5,757 bases of DNA from an uncultured bacterium (lineage in GTDB: Bacteria > Bacteroidota > Bacteroidia > Bacteroidales > Bacteroidaceae), in contig CALZMB010000150.1 in NCBI GenBank assembly GCA_945788485.1, positions 1-5,757 of the forward strand, written 5' to 3'. Under the pieces are notes generated by a model. The model did not search any database. It was not told the DNA's origin and was given only the letters and a program-made list of their open reading frames with translations. Positions 1 to 5,698 of the stretch are shown piece by piece (position 1 is the first letter of the stretch; every line of letters starts with the position of its first letter). The position numbers were made by a program, and so were the translations under genes.

Positions 1-62
1 TTATATTCCATTTCTGTTGTGTAGATGTTTTGTTTCTATACCTTATTTATATTATATATACA

Positions 63-100
63 CGCGAATATCGCAGACATTGTATGTCGTGCTGTTCGCG
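63..100. repeat. Imperfect inverted repeat / hairpin in leader position
   Basis: The outer arms CGCGAA (63-68) and TTCGCG (95-100) are perfectly complementary. Inside them GACAT (76-80) pairs with ATGTC (84-88) around a TGT loop, and GCA (73-75) can pair with TGC (90-92), leaving a bulged G and a small internal loop. No U-rich run follows on either strand, so it does not look like a standard intrinsic terminator. If the -7-like element at 107-114 is real, a leftward transcript would start close to position 100 and this structure would form its first 38 bases. It could be a 5' leader hairpin or an operator; this is inference. Confidence 0.4.
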
Positions 101-106
101 AAAGTG

Positions 107-114
107 CAAAAATA
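107..114 (-). promoter_or_regulatory. Candidate Bacteroidetes -7 promoter element
   Basis: Read on the minus strand the bases are TATTTTTG, which fits the Bacteroidetes primary sigma factor -7 consensus TAnnTTTG at every fixed position. It lies in AT-rich non-coding DNA, as expected of a promoter. I do not see a clear -33 element (TTTG or TTG) at the expected spacing of about 20 bases, which weakens the call. It would drive a gene lying to the left of the window, with transcription starting near position 100. Confidence 0.35.
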
Positions 115-132
115 GTAAAATTTAACGACATG

Positions 133-147
133 GCGGGCTTTGTCCGC
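133..147. terminator. Small GC-rich hairpin, possible terminator after ispG
   Basis: GCGGGC (133-138) and GTCCGC (142-147) form a six-base-pair stem with one G-U wobble and a TTT loop on plus-strand RNA, followed by TTTCATTT. On minus-strand RNA, the direction of ispG, the wobble becomes an A-C mismatch and the next bases are not U-rich until several positions later. The structure therefore suits plus-strand transcription better, for example from a convergent gene. It lies 36 bases beyond the ispG stop and is the only GC-rich stem in that position, so a role in ending the ispG transcript remains possible but weakly supported. Confidence 0.25.
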
Positions 148-183
148 TTTCATTTAACTTACATTAAAATAATATCATGCCAT

Positions 184-1557
184 TCAGATGGTGTCCTTTA
201 TGAGTTGCAGTAGTTTTCCGACGGCTTCGTCGGCTGGTATGTTCTTCTCTACACACTGCTTCTGCTTGTAGAGCGACACCTTGCCCGGTCCTGCCCCGAC
301 ATATCCGTAGTCGGCGTCAGCCATCTCGCCCGGTCCGTTGACGATACATCCCATGATGCCTATCTTCAGCGTGCGGAATCGCGGGTCGCGCTGCGCCTCG
401 CCGAGGATGGCTTGTTTTATGCGCGCGATGGTCTGTTGCAGGTCGTAGAGTGTCCTGCCGCATCCCGGGCAAGAGATGAACTCCGGCTTCGTGAATTTCA
501 CCCTCGCTGCCTGCAGGATGGCGTCAGCGAGCGCTGTCATCTCCTCGCCGCGGTTGCGTACGACAAGTTTTGTCGCCCGCCGGTCGATAAGCAGTGCTCC
601 GGCTGTCATGGCGGCTTTCAGCTGCAGGTCTTCCGGGTCAGCCTCATCAAAGCATAGCGTGAGCGTGTCGCCGGTGATGACGGCAGCCTCTCGCCTCCCT
701 GCACATTCCGCGACGAAGCTCACCAGCTTTCTCGCCACCGGTATTTCACATTCCGGCTCTTCAGACAGCGAGACGCGTATGGTGTCTCCGATGCCTTCTG
801 TGAGCAGTGCTCCTATGCCCACCGCCGATTTTATGCGTCCGTCCTCTCCTTCTCCGGCTTCTGTCACTCCGAGGTGCAGCGGATAGTGCATGTCTTCTGC
901 GTCCATCGCGCTGACGAGCTTGCGCACCGCGTGCACCATGACGACGGTGTTTGACGCCTTTATCGAGATGACGATGTTGTTGAAGCTGTGGCGGCGGCAG
1001 ATTCTCAGAAACTCCATGCACGATTCCACTATGCCGTCCGGCGTGTCGCCGTATCGCGACATGATGCGGTCTGAGAGCGAGCCGTGGTTCACTCCGATGC
1101 GTATTGCCGTGTTGTGTTCGCGGCAGATGTCGAGCAGGGGCACGAGGCGTTGCTCTATGCGTTGCAACTCGGCGGCGTATTCCTCGCCGGTGTATTCGAG
1201 TTGTTTGAATGTTCGTGCCGGATCGACGTAGTTTCCGGGGTTGATGCGCACCTTCTCGCAGTGGCGTGCTGCCACGTCAGCCACCTTTGCGTTGAAATGC
1301 ACGTCGGCCACGAGCGGCGTGTCGTAGCCTGCGGCTCTCAGCGCGGCGGAGATGTTCTTCATGTTCTCTGCCTCGCGCACGCCCTGTGTCGTCAGTCTGA
1401 CCAGCTCGCCTCCCGCTTCTATGATGCGTATCGCCTGCGCGGTGCAGGCATCGGTGTCGTTGGTGTTTGTGGTGGTCATCGACTGTATGCGTATGCCGTT
1501 GTCGCTGCCTATGGCGATGTTCCCCACGCGTGTCTGTGATGTCTGTCGTCGTTGCAT
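184..1557 (-). CDS. ispG: 4-hydroxy-3-methylbut-2-enyl diphosphate synthase
   Basis: IspG (GcpE) converts 2-C-methyl-D-erythritol 2,4-cyclodiphosphate to HMBPP, the penultimate step of the MEP isoprenoid pathway, in the cytosol with a [4Fe-4S] cluster. The 457-residue product has an N-terminal TIM-barrel domain (about 10-280) with strongly conserved stretches such as RLTTQGVREAEN, PLVADVHFN, KVRINPGNY and HLGVTEAG. The C-terminal cluster domain (about 357-457) has CPGCG (Cys363, Cys366), Cys404 in GIMGCIVNGPGE and Glu411, the four expected ligands. Bacteroidetes enzymes usually have a large extra domain between the two and are around 600 residues, as I recall. Here that linker is only about 80 residues, with a remnant around EDLQLKAAMTAGALLID, so the insert looks internally shortened but in frame. 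The ATG start precedes RRQTSQTRVGNIAIGS, the usual beginning of the fold. The gene lies 23 bases after purE and is probably cotranscribed with it. Confidence 0.96.
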   Translation of the reverse strand: MQRRQTSQTRVGNIAIGSDNGIRIQSMTTTNTNDTDACTAQAIRIIEAGGELVRLTTQGVREAENMKNISAALRAAGYDTPLVADVHFNAKVADVAARHCEKVRINPGNYVDPARTFKQLEYTGEEYAAELQRIEQRLVPLLDICREHNTAIRIGVNHGSLSDRIMSRYGDTPDGIVESCMEFLRICRRHSFNNIVISIKASNTVVMVHAVRKLVSAMDAEDMHYPLHLGVTEAGEGEDGRIKSAVGIGALLTEGIGDTIRVSLSEEPECEIPVARKLVSFVAECAGRREAAVITGDTLTLCFDEADPEDLQLKAAMTAGALLIDRRATKLVVRNRGEEMTALADAILQAARVKFTKPEFISCPGCGRTLYDLQQTIARIKQAILGEAQRDPRFRTLKIGIMGCIVNGPGEMADADYGYVGAGPGKVSLYKQKQCVEKNIPADEAVGKLLQLIKDTI

Positions 1558-1580
1558 ATTGGTTGTCGTGTGCTGACGGG

Positions 1581-2090
1581 TCAGTTTGTCTTGTATTCGT
1601 ATTTCACCTCTGCGAGGTCTTTGTTCGCCTTCTTTATCTTTGTCGAGAGGTTTGCCTTGTACTGGTCGAGGCGCTCAGCCACCTCAGCGTCTGAGAGTGC
1701 TATGATTTGCATGGCGAGTATGGCGGCGTTCATCGAGCCGTTGATGCCTACGGTGGCCACTGGGATTCCGGGAGGCATCTGTATGATAGAGTAGAGTGCG
1801 TCCATGCCGTCGAGCAGGCTGCCTTTGATGGGCACGCCGATGACAGGGAGCGGCGTAGAGGCGGCGATGACGCCGGGCAGTGCTGCTGCCATGCCGGCGG
1901 CGGCGATGATGACTTTTATGCCGCGGCCCTTGGCGGTCTTTGCGAACTCTTCGACGGCGTCGGGTGTGCGGTGTGCCGAGAGGGCGTTCACTTCAAACGG
2001 GATTTTCTGGTCGTTGAGAAATGTCATGGCTTTCTCCATGATAGGCAGGTCGCTTGTGCTGCCCATGATGATTGAAACGAGAGGGTTCAT
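1581..2090 (-). CDS. purE: N5-carboxyaminoimidazole ribonucleotide mutase, class I
   Basis: PurE rearranges N5-CAIR to CAIR in de novo purine synthesis and normally acts as a cytosolic octamer. The 169-residue product is of normal length for class I. It has the glycine-rich phosphate-binding start (SIIMGSTSDLPIMEKA, residues 6-21), SAHRTP (38-43) with the presumed catalytic acid His40, LPVIGVP (81-87) and QMPPGIPVATVGI (104-116). One oddity is the 60s-70s loop, which reads AAAGMAAALPGV: Ala70 stands where class I enzymes such as that of E. coli have His (AAHLPG). No purK, the partner that makes N5-CAIR, is in the window. The C-terminal tail is Lys-rich. The ATG start sits directly before the first beta strand and is preceded by an A-rich leader. 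ispG follows after 23 bases. Confidence 0.96.
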   Translation of the reverse strand: MNPLVSIIMGSTSDLPIMEKAMTFLNDQKIPFEVNALSAHRTPDAVEEFAKTAKGRGIKVIIAAAGMAAALPGVIAASTPLPVIGVPIKGSLLDGMDALYSIIQMPPGIPVATVGINGSMNAAILAMQIIALSDAEVAERLDQYKANLSTKIKKANKDLAEVKYEYKTN

Positions 2091-2116
2091 GTCTTTGAGG
2101 TTATATATTTTTTTTT
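2091..2116 (-). promoter_or_regulatory. A/T-rich leader before the purE start
   Basis: On the minus strand the bases just upstream of the purE ATG include a run of nine A (complement of 2108-2116) followed by TATATAA. There is no Shine-Dalgarno sequence. Bacteroidetes genes commonly lack one and instead favour A-rich, unstructured leaders, so this stretch plausibly decides translation initiation of purE. It could also include part of a promoter, but I see no TAnnTTTG element here. Confidence 0.3.
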
Positions 2117-2231
2117 AGTTGACGAGTGAAACGAGTTGACGAGTTGACGAGTAAACAAGTTGACGAGTTGTGAGTTTTGAGATAACAGTACAAATAACTT
2201 GTCAACTTGTCAACTCGTCAACTTGTCAACT
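2117..2231. repeat. Inverted array of 8-bp tandem repeats
   Basis: The left arm (2117-2173) is made of about seven 8-base units of the form AGTTGACG, four exact (2117-2124, 2134-2141, 2142-2149, 2158-2165) and the others degenerate, one being nine bases long. The right arm (2198-2231) has just over four units in the opposite orientation, CTTGTCAA with one CTCGTCAA. The arms flank a 24-base AT-rich centre. The longest perfect palindromic match is 16 bases, 2155-2170 with 2211-2226, so the transcript could fold into a long hairpin in several registers. The array fills nearly the whole gap between the PAP2-like gene and purE. Similar GTCAACT-type repeats recur, to my recollection, between genes in Bacteroidales genomes; whether they are dispersed elements, binding sites or transcript structures is unknown to me. 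Confidence 0.8.
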
Positions 2232-2237
2232 AAAAAA

Positions 2238-2897
2238 CTAAATCAGCATCAATACGATGAATGGCGTCACAAGTCCTACGATGAAGCCGAGGTTCACCTC
2301 GGCGAAGGTGTTGACACGCAGAATCATGCGTGCTGTGCCCAAGGCTCCGGCAAGCAGTATGAGCAGTATTATCCACCATGTGGCGTTGAAGCCGAGTATG
2401 AACGAGAAGGCTGCCACGCCACCTGTCAGTCCGCCTATGCCTGCGGTGTGTATCGAGATTTTTATCATGAGGTTGCAGAGTGCGCATCCTATCTGCACGA
2501 AGAGTGCCGAGACGATGATGTAGCTCATGAAGCTTGGCGTGTGCATCGCCCTCATGATGTAGTACAGCGCGAGATACGAGGCGATGGTCGTGATGTATGG
2601 CACCATGCGCTTCTCTCTCATCGTGAGGTGGAAGAGCGACCATCCGTTGTAGCATCTGTACGCCCTGATGAATAGTGTAGGCAGGAAGATGGTGAACAGG
2701 TACGTCAGCAGCGCTATCTGCAGCTTGTACGACAGCGGCAGATAGTAGAGATGTGTGAATGTGAAGATGGCAGCCATGCTGAGCAGGGGCAGATAGAACG
2801 GCGTACACACCACGCTGAGTGTCTTCGACAGCGAGAGTGCGAGGCCGCGGCTGCGTGGCTGGGATGATGCGGTGATGTCGGCGGTTTGTGTTGACAT
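2238..2897 (-). CDS. PAP2-like multi-pass membrane protein, degenerate active site
   Basis: The 219-residue product is an integral inner-membrane protein with about six hydrophobic segments (roughly 27-49, 60-78, 100-118, 122-145, 152-187 possibly two, and 200-218) and no cleavable signal peptide. Its C-terminal half resembles type 2 phosphatidic acid phosphatases: KISIHTAGIGG (146-156) occupies the place of the PSGH motif, with His150, and ARMILRVNTFAEV (189-201) that of SRx5Hx3D. Arg190 is kept, but Asn196 stands where the catalytic His should be and Glu200 where Asp should be. The first motif, Kx6RP, is not clearly present either (REKRMVP, 94-100). Related proteins beside rpoN in Bacteroidales are annotated as PAP2 family, as I recall; true phosphatase activity is doubtful here. 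The ATG is 65 bases after the rpoN stop. Confidence 0.75.
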   Translation of the reverse strand: MSTQTADITASSQPRSRGLALSLSKTLSVVCTPFYLPLLSMAAIFTFTHLYYLPLSYKLQIALLTYLFTIFLPTLFIRAYRCYNGWSLFHLTMREKRMVPYITTIASYLALYYIMRAMHTPSFMSYIIVSALFVQIGCALCNLMIKISIHTAGIGGLTGGVAAFSFILGFNATWWIILLILLAGALGTARMILRVNTFAEVNLGFIVGLVTPFIVLMLI

Positions 2898-2962
2898 GTG
2901 GCTTGGTGAGGGGTGGTGAGTGGCGTTGGTGTTCTGCGGCCTGGCTGCAGAATACAGGTGTT

Positions 2963-4549
2963 CTATCTCTTGCGCAGGCGTGCGACGGGTATGCCCATCT
3001 GCTCGCGGTATTTTGCTATGGTGCGGCGCGCGATGGGATAGCCCTTGCGTTTTATCTCTGCCACGAGTTTGTCGTCAGGGAAGGGGTTCTTCGGGTCTTC
3101 GTCGGCTATGATCTGGCGCAGGGTGCTCTTTATCGCCTTTGTAGATACGATGTTGTCGTCGCCCACGTTGTATCCTTCGCTGAAGAAATGCCTGAGTGAC
3201 ACGGTGCCCCATGGCATCTGCGCGTATTTCGAGCGTGTGGCGCGCGAGATGGTAGAGATGTCGTAGCCGGTTTTCTCCGACACGTCTTTCAGCACCATTG
3301 GGCGCAGGTCGTTGTCGTCGCCTGTGAGGAAGAATTTCTTCTGCAGGCTGATGATGGCAGCGACGGTCCTGAGTATTGTCTCGTTGCGTTGCCTGATGGC
3401 TTCGATGAAGATGCGGGCGTTGTCAACGTATCTCTGGGTGAAGGCAAGTGCTTCTTTCTCGGCTTTCGTCGTGGCGTGCTGCATCTCTGCAAGCAGTTCG
3501 ACATCGGTTTCCGACACTTTCAGTGCAGGAATGCGTCCGTTGTTCAGTTCGAACGTGACGCGTCCCTCCTCGTCGGTGTCGATGATGATGTCAGGTGTGA
3601 TTTGCTGCAGCGAGCGTCCTTGTGTCTCGTTCAGTGTGGCACCCGGTTTAGGGTTGAGACGGTGTTTGATTTCTTTTCTCATATCCTTTGCCTGTTGCTC
3701 GCTGATGTTCAGCGTGCGTTGTATTTTTTCCCATCTGTTGTTTATGAAGTCGTCGTAGCAGTTGTTTATCACGTCATACATCATCATGGTGAGCGGCGTG
3801 GCTTTCATGCGTTCGACTTGTATGGTGAGGCATTCTTTCAGCGAGCGTGCCGCTATGCCGGGCGGGTTGAATTCTTGCAGCCGGTGCAGCACGTTCTCTA
3901 TCTCGTCGTTTGTGGCGTAGATGTTCTCGTATATGGCGAGTTCGTCAGCGATGGTTGGTATGTCTGTCCTGAGCAGTCCGTCGTCGTCGAGCGAGAAGAT
4001 GAGATATTGCATTATCTGTTTCTCTTCGTCGGTCAGCTCTTCCATGAGCATCTGGTCGGTGAGGGTGTCGATGAACGTGACGTTGTCGCCTGCCTCAAAC
4101 TGGCGTGTGTCGTTGTCTCCCGCGGCGTTGTCGGCGCGCGGCGCGGCGTAGTAGTCGGAGAGTGTCATGCCGTCGTCGCTCTCCATGCGGTCGTCTTGCC
4201 CTATGCGTTCGAGGGCGTCGTTGATGGCGTCGCCGCGCCGTTCTTCTTCGTCGGCGCTGTCGATGGCGTCGCTGCTGTCGGTGGCGTCGATGCTGCCGTC
4301 ATTGCCGTTTGCGTCGATGTCGCCGATGTTGTCTATGCCTGGGGCATTGTCTGCGGTGCTGTTGTCAGAGGCGTCGTAGTCGGGTTCGAGCGAGGGGTTT
4401 GTGTCGAGTTCGCGGTTGACGTTGTCTTCGAGTTGTGCAATAGGCATCTCCAGCATCCTCATCACCTTCACTTGCAGTGGCGAGAGATGCTGCTGCATTG
4501 CCTGCTTCTGCTGCTGCGCCTGTATGTTGGTCTGTTTCTGGTTGATCAT
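2963..4549 (-). CDS. rpoN: RNA polymerase sigma-54 factor
   Basis: Sigma-54 directs RNA polymerase to -24/-12 promoters and needs an AAA+ enhancer-binding activator to open DNA. From the ATG at 4549 the product has 528 residues. Region I, glutamine-rich and activator-responsive, covers about 1-55 (HLSPLQVKVMRMLEMP, 21-36). Region II is a long acidic linker, about 57-150, rich in Asp. The core-binding domain follows, with FNPPGIAARSLKECL near 227-241. The helix-turn-helix is near 420-455 (LKDVSEKTGYDISTISRATR), and the RpoN box ARRTIAKYRE is at 507-516, contacting the -24 element. An in-frame TTG at 4555 would add two residues, but the ATG is preferred because it forms an ATGA overlap with the upstream stop and TTG starts are rare in this group. 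No activator gene is present in the window. Confidence 0.96.
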   Translation of the reverse strand: MINQKQTNIQAQQQKQAMQQHLSPLQVKVMRMLEMPIAQLEDNVNRELDTNPSLEPDYDASDNSTADNAPGIDNIGDIDANGNDGSIDATDSSDAIDSADEEERRGDAINDALERIGQDDRMESDDGMTLSDYYAAPRADNAAGDNDTRQFEAGDNVTFIDTLTDQMLMEELTDEEKQIMQYLIFSLDDDGLLRTDIPTIADELAIYENIYATNDEIENVLHRLQEFNPPGIAARSLKECLTIQVERMKATPLTMMMYDVINNCYDDFINNRWEKIQRTLNISEQQAKDMRKEIKHRLNPKPGATLNETQGRSLQQITPDIIIDTDEEGRVTFELNNGRIPALKVSETDVELLAEMQHATTKAEKEALAFTQRYVDNARIFIEAIRQRNETILRTVAAIISLQKKFFLTGDDNDLRPMVLKDVSEKTGYDISTISRATRSKYAQMPWGTVSLRHFFSEGYNVGDDNIVSTKAIKSTLRQIIADEDPKNPFPDDKLVAEIKRKGYPIARRTIAKYREQMGIPVARLRKR

Positions 4550-5211
4550 GTCCAATATGCTTTCATCTGTTGTGCGAGGTTCGAGAGGGTTGTGATGTCA
4601 GCGTTGTCTGCCGTGCAGAATCTCTTCCACACCCTCATGCATGGCGGCAGCATGGGGTCGATGAGGCTGTCGTCGTGTTTCATGAAGGGGTCGCAGTAGG
4701 TGTAGATGTCGAGGATGTCACAGACATCCTGTGGCGTTATGCCGAGCAGCGTTGCCGTCTCTTTCACTTCGGGTGTCTCTGTCACCATGGTCTGTGGCAC
4801 GAGGCGGAAGTATAGGTCGAGAATCATGATGAGCATGGCTGGCGTGTAGAGGGGGCGGCGCGTGATGAGCGCGGTGGGGGCGTTGACGGGTTTGAAGTCC
4901 GTCTCGAACGTCTCGTTCACCTCCACGCCGTCAAAGAACTCGTCGGCGTTGCCCATGCCTTGCAGCGAGCGCAGCTGCCGGCATCGCCGGTTCAGCTTCT
5001 TGTGGTTGCCGGCGAGGCTGTCGATGAGCTGTCGCAGCGAGGGCCGCGACGGCTGCCGTATCTCGAACATCTTTTCGTAGATGACCTTCGGCTGTATGTG
5101 CAGTTCGACGGCGAGCTTCACGGTGTCGTAGCCGTACATGGGTTTTATGCCCTGCGGTTTCTTCTCGTAGAGCTGTATGACGAGCGGCCAGTATTCTTCG
5201 TTCCAGTCCAT
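4546..5211 (-). CDS. Conserved protein of unknown function upstream of rpoN
   Basis: The 221-residue product is predicted soluble, with no signal peptide or membrane segment. I recognise it only as a protein I recall beside rpoN in Bacteroidales; I cannot name a function or a domain. The N-terminus (MDWNEEYWPLVIQLYEKKP) is aromatic and acidic. Residues 29-52 (DTVKLAVELHIQPKVIYEKM and following) have the spacing of a small helix-turn-helix, but this is weak. A distinctive central stretch, QGMGNADEFFDGVEVNETF (84-102), and a later one, LIMILDLYFRLVPQTMV (127-143), are likely conserved core segments. Three Cys occur at 164, 173 and 191, but not in a metal-binding pattern. The stop overlaps the rpoN start by four bases (ATGA, 4546-4549), which suggests translational coupling and balanced production with sigma-54. 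No Shine-Dalgarno sequence is seen before the start. Confidence 0.85.
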   Translation of the reverse strand: MDWNEEYWPLVIQLYEKKPQGIKPMYGYDTVKLAVELHIQPKVIYEKMFEIRQPSRPSLRQLIDSLAGNHKKLNRRCRQLRSLQGMGNADEFFDGVEVNETFETDFKPVNAPTALITRRPLYTPAMLIMILDLYFRLVPQTMVTETPEVKETATLLGITPQDVCDILDIYTYCDPFMKHDDSLIDPMLPPCMRVWKRFCTADNADITTLSNLAQQMKAYWT

Positions 5212-5262
5212 GTGTCAGAGGTGTGTGAGGGTGTTGCGGTCGTTGAGGGGTTGTGTATGGCT

Positions 5263-5691
5263 CTATGCCGGCGTCTTTCCGCTCATGGCGAGGGCGTAGA
5301 GGTGTATCTTCTTCACCATGGCGAGCAGTCCGTTTGAGCGTGTGGGCGAGAGGTGTTCTTTCAGGCCTATCTCTTCGATGAAATAGAGTGGTGTCTGCAG
5401 CACCTCGTCGGGCGTGTGTCCGCTCAGCACTTTGATGAGCAGGGCGATGATGCCTTTCACGATGAGGGCGTCGCTGTCTGCCTGCAGCTGCATCAGTCCG
5501 CCGCCGTCGAGCTCGGCGTGCAGCCACACGCGGCTCTGGCAGCCGTCGATGAGGTTGTCGTCGGTCTTCTGCCGCTCGTCGAGCGGGGCGAGGTCGTTGC
5601 CGAGGTCTATCAGCAGCTGGTATTTGTCCATCCAGTCTTCAAAGTCCTGGAATTCTTCTATCACTTCGTCTTGCAGTTCGTTGATTGTCAT
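5263..5691 (-). CDS. sufE: SufE family cysteine desulfuration protein
   Basis: SufE accepts persulfide sulfur from the SufS cysteine desulfurase and passes it on for Fe-S cluster assembly in the cytosol. The 142-residue product matches the family length. The signature NLIDGCQSRVWL (46-57) contains the sulfur-accepting Cys51, the same position as in E. coli SufE, and the C-terminal part has the usual PLYFIEEIGLKEHLSPTRSNG (101-121) followed by a helix. The next gene starts 51 bases downstream, with nothing recognisable in that gap. No sufS, sufB, sufC or sufD is in the window, so SufE is encoded away from the assembly genes or they lie beyond the edge. The ATG start is supported by the normal N-terminus (MTINELQDEVIEEF) and lies 7 bases after the previous stop. 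Confidence 0.95.
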   Translation of the reverse strand: MTINELQDEVIEEFQDFEDWMDKYQLLIDLGNDLAPLDERQKTDDNLIDGCQSRVWLHAELDGGGLMQLQADSDALIVKGIIALLIKVLSGHTPDEVLQTPLYFIEEIGLKEHLSPTRSNGLLAMVKKIHLYALAMSGKTPA

Positions 5692-5698
5692 GTCGGGT

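Larger units (their letters stand above)
1..183. other. AT-rich intergenic region downstream of ispG
   Basis: No convincing gene lies here. The one short open frame on the plus strand (25-213) runs into the antisense of the ispG 3' end and has no recognisable protein character. The base composition is far more AT-rich than the flanking coding DNA. The region holds an imperfect inverted repeat (63-100), a -7-like promoter element on the minus strand (107-114) and a small GC-rich hairpin (133-147), each listed separately. Because transcription of ispG runs leftward into this region, it should contain both the end of the ispG transcript and perhaps the start of the next leftward gene outside the window. 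Confidence 0.6.

Noticed and set aside
25..213. Plus-strand 62-codon frame in the left intergenic region
   Set aside because: It has no family resemblance, no supported promoter, and its end overlaps the antisense of ispG.
1084..1539. Plus-strand open frames opposite ispG, including one of 151 codons
   Set aside because: They are mirror images of the conserved IspG barrel sequence, with no protein character of their own.
2117..2231. CRISPR array or origin iterons at the repeat array
   Set aside because: The units are 8 bases with no spacers, which excludes CRISPR. No replication initiator gene is nearby and the flanking genes are housekeeping, so an origin is not supported.
2199..2675. Plus-strand frame starting in the repeat array (MSTCQLVNLST...)
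   Set aside because: The first residues are only a translation of the 8-base repeat and the rest is antisense to the PAP2-like gene. Such repeat-derived short proteins are a common annotation artefact.
2230..2808. Alternative minus-strand frame of 192 codons overlapping the PAP2-like gene
   Set aside because: The product is rich in His and Arg and lacks membrane segments, typical of an out-of-phase reading of a membrane-protein gene; the other frame gives a coherent multi-pass protein.
2932..2952. Short inverted repeat (TTCTGC / GCAGAA) between rpoN and the PAP2-like gene
   Set aside because: It is only six base pairs with a nine-base loop and no U-rich tail, so it is not strong enough to call a terminator within the operon.
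3389..4699. Long plus-strand open frame (436 codons) opposite rpoN
   Set aside because: It lies entirely antisense to rpoN and the upstream coupled gene, both with clear family or operon support. Its product is rich in Val, Cys, His and Phe in the pattern produced by reading the complement of a coding strand. No domain is recognisable.
4931..5527. Minus-strand frame of 198 codons crossing sufE and the unknown gene
   Set aside because: It is extremely rich in Arg, Ala and His, an artefact of the shifted frame in GC-rich DNA, and it would overlap two well-supported genes.
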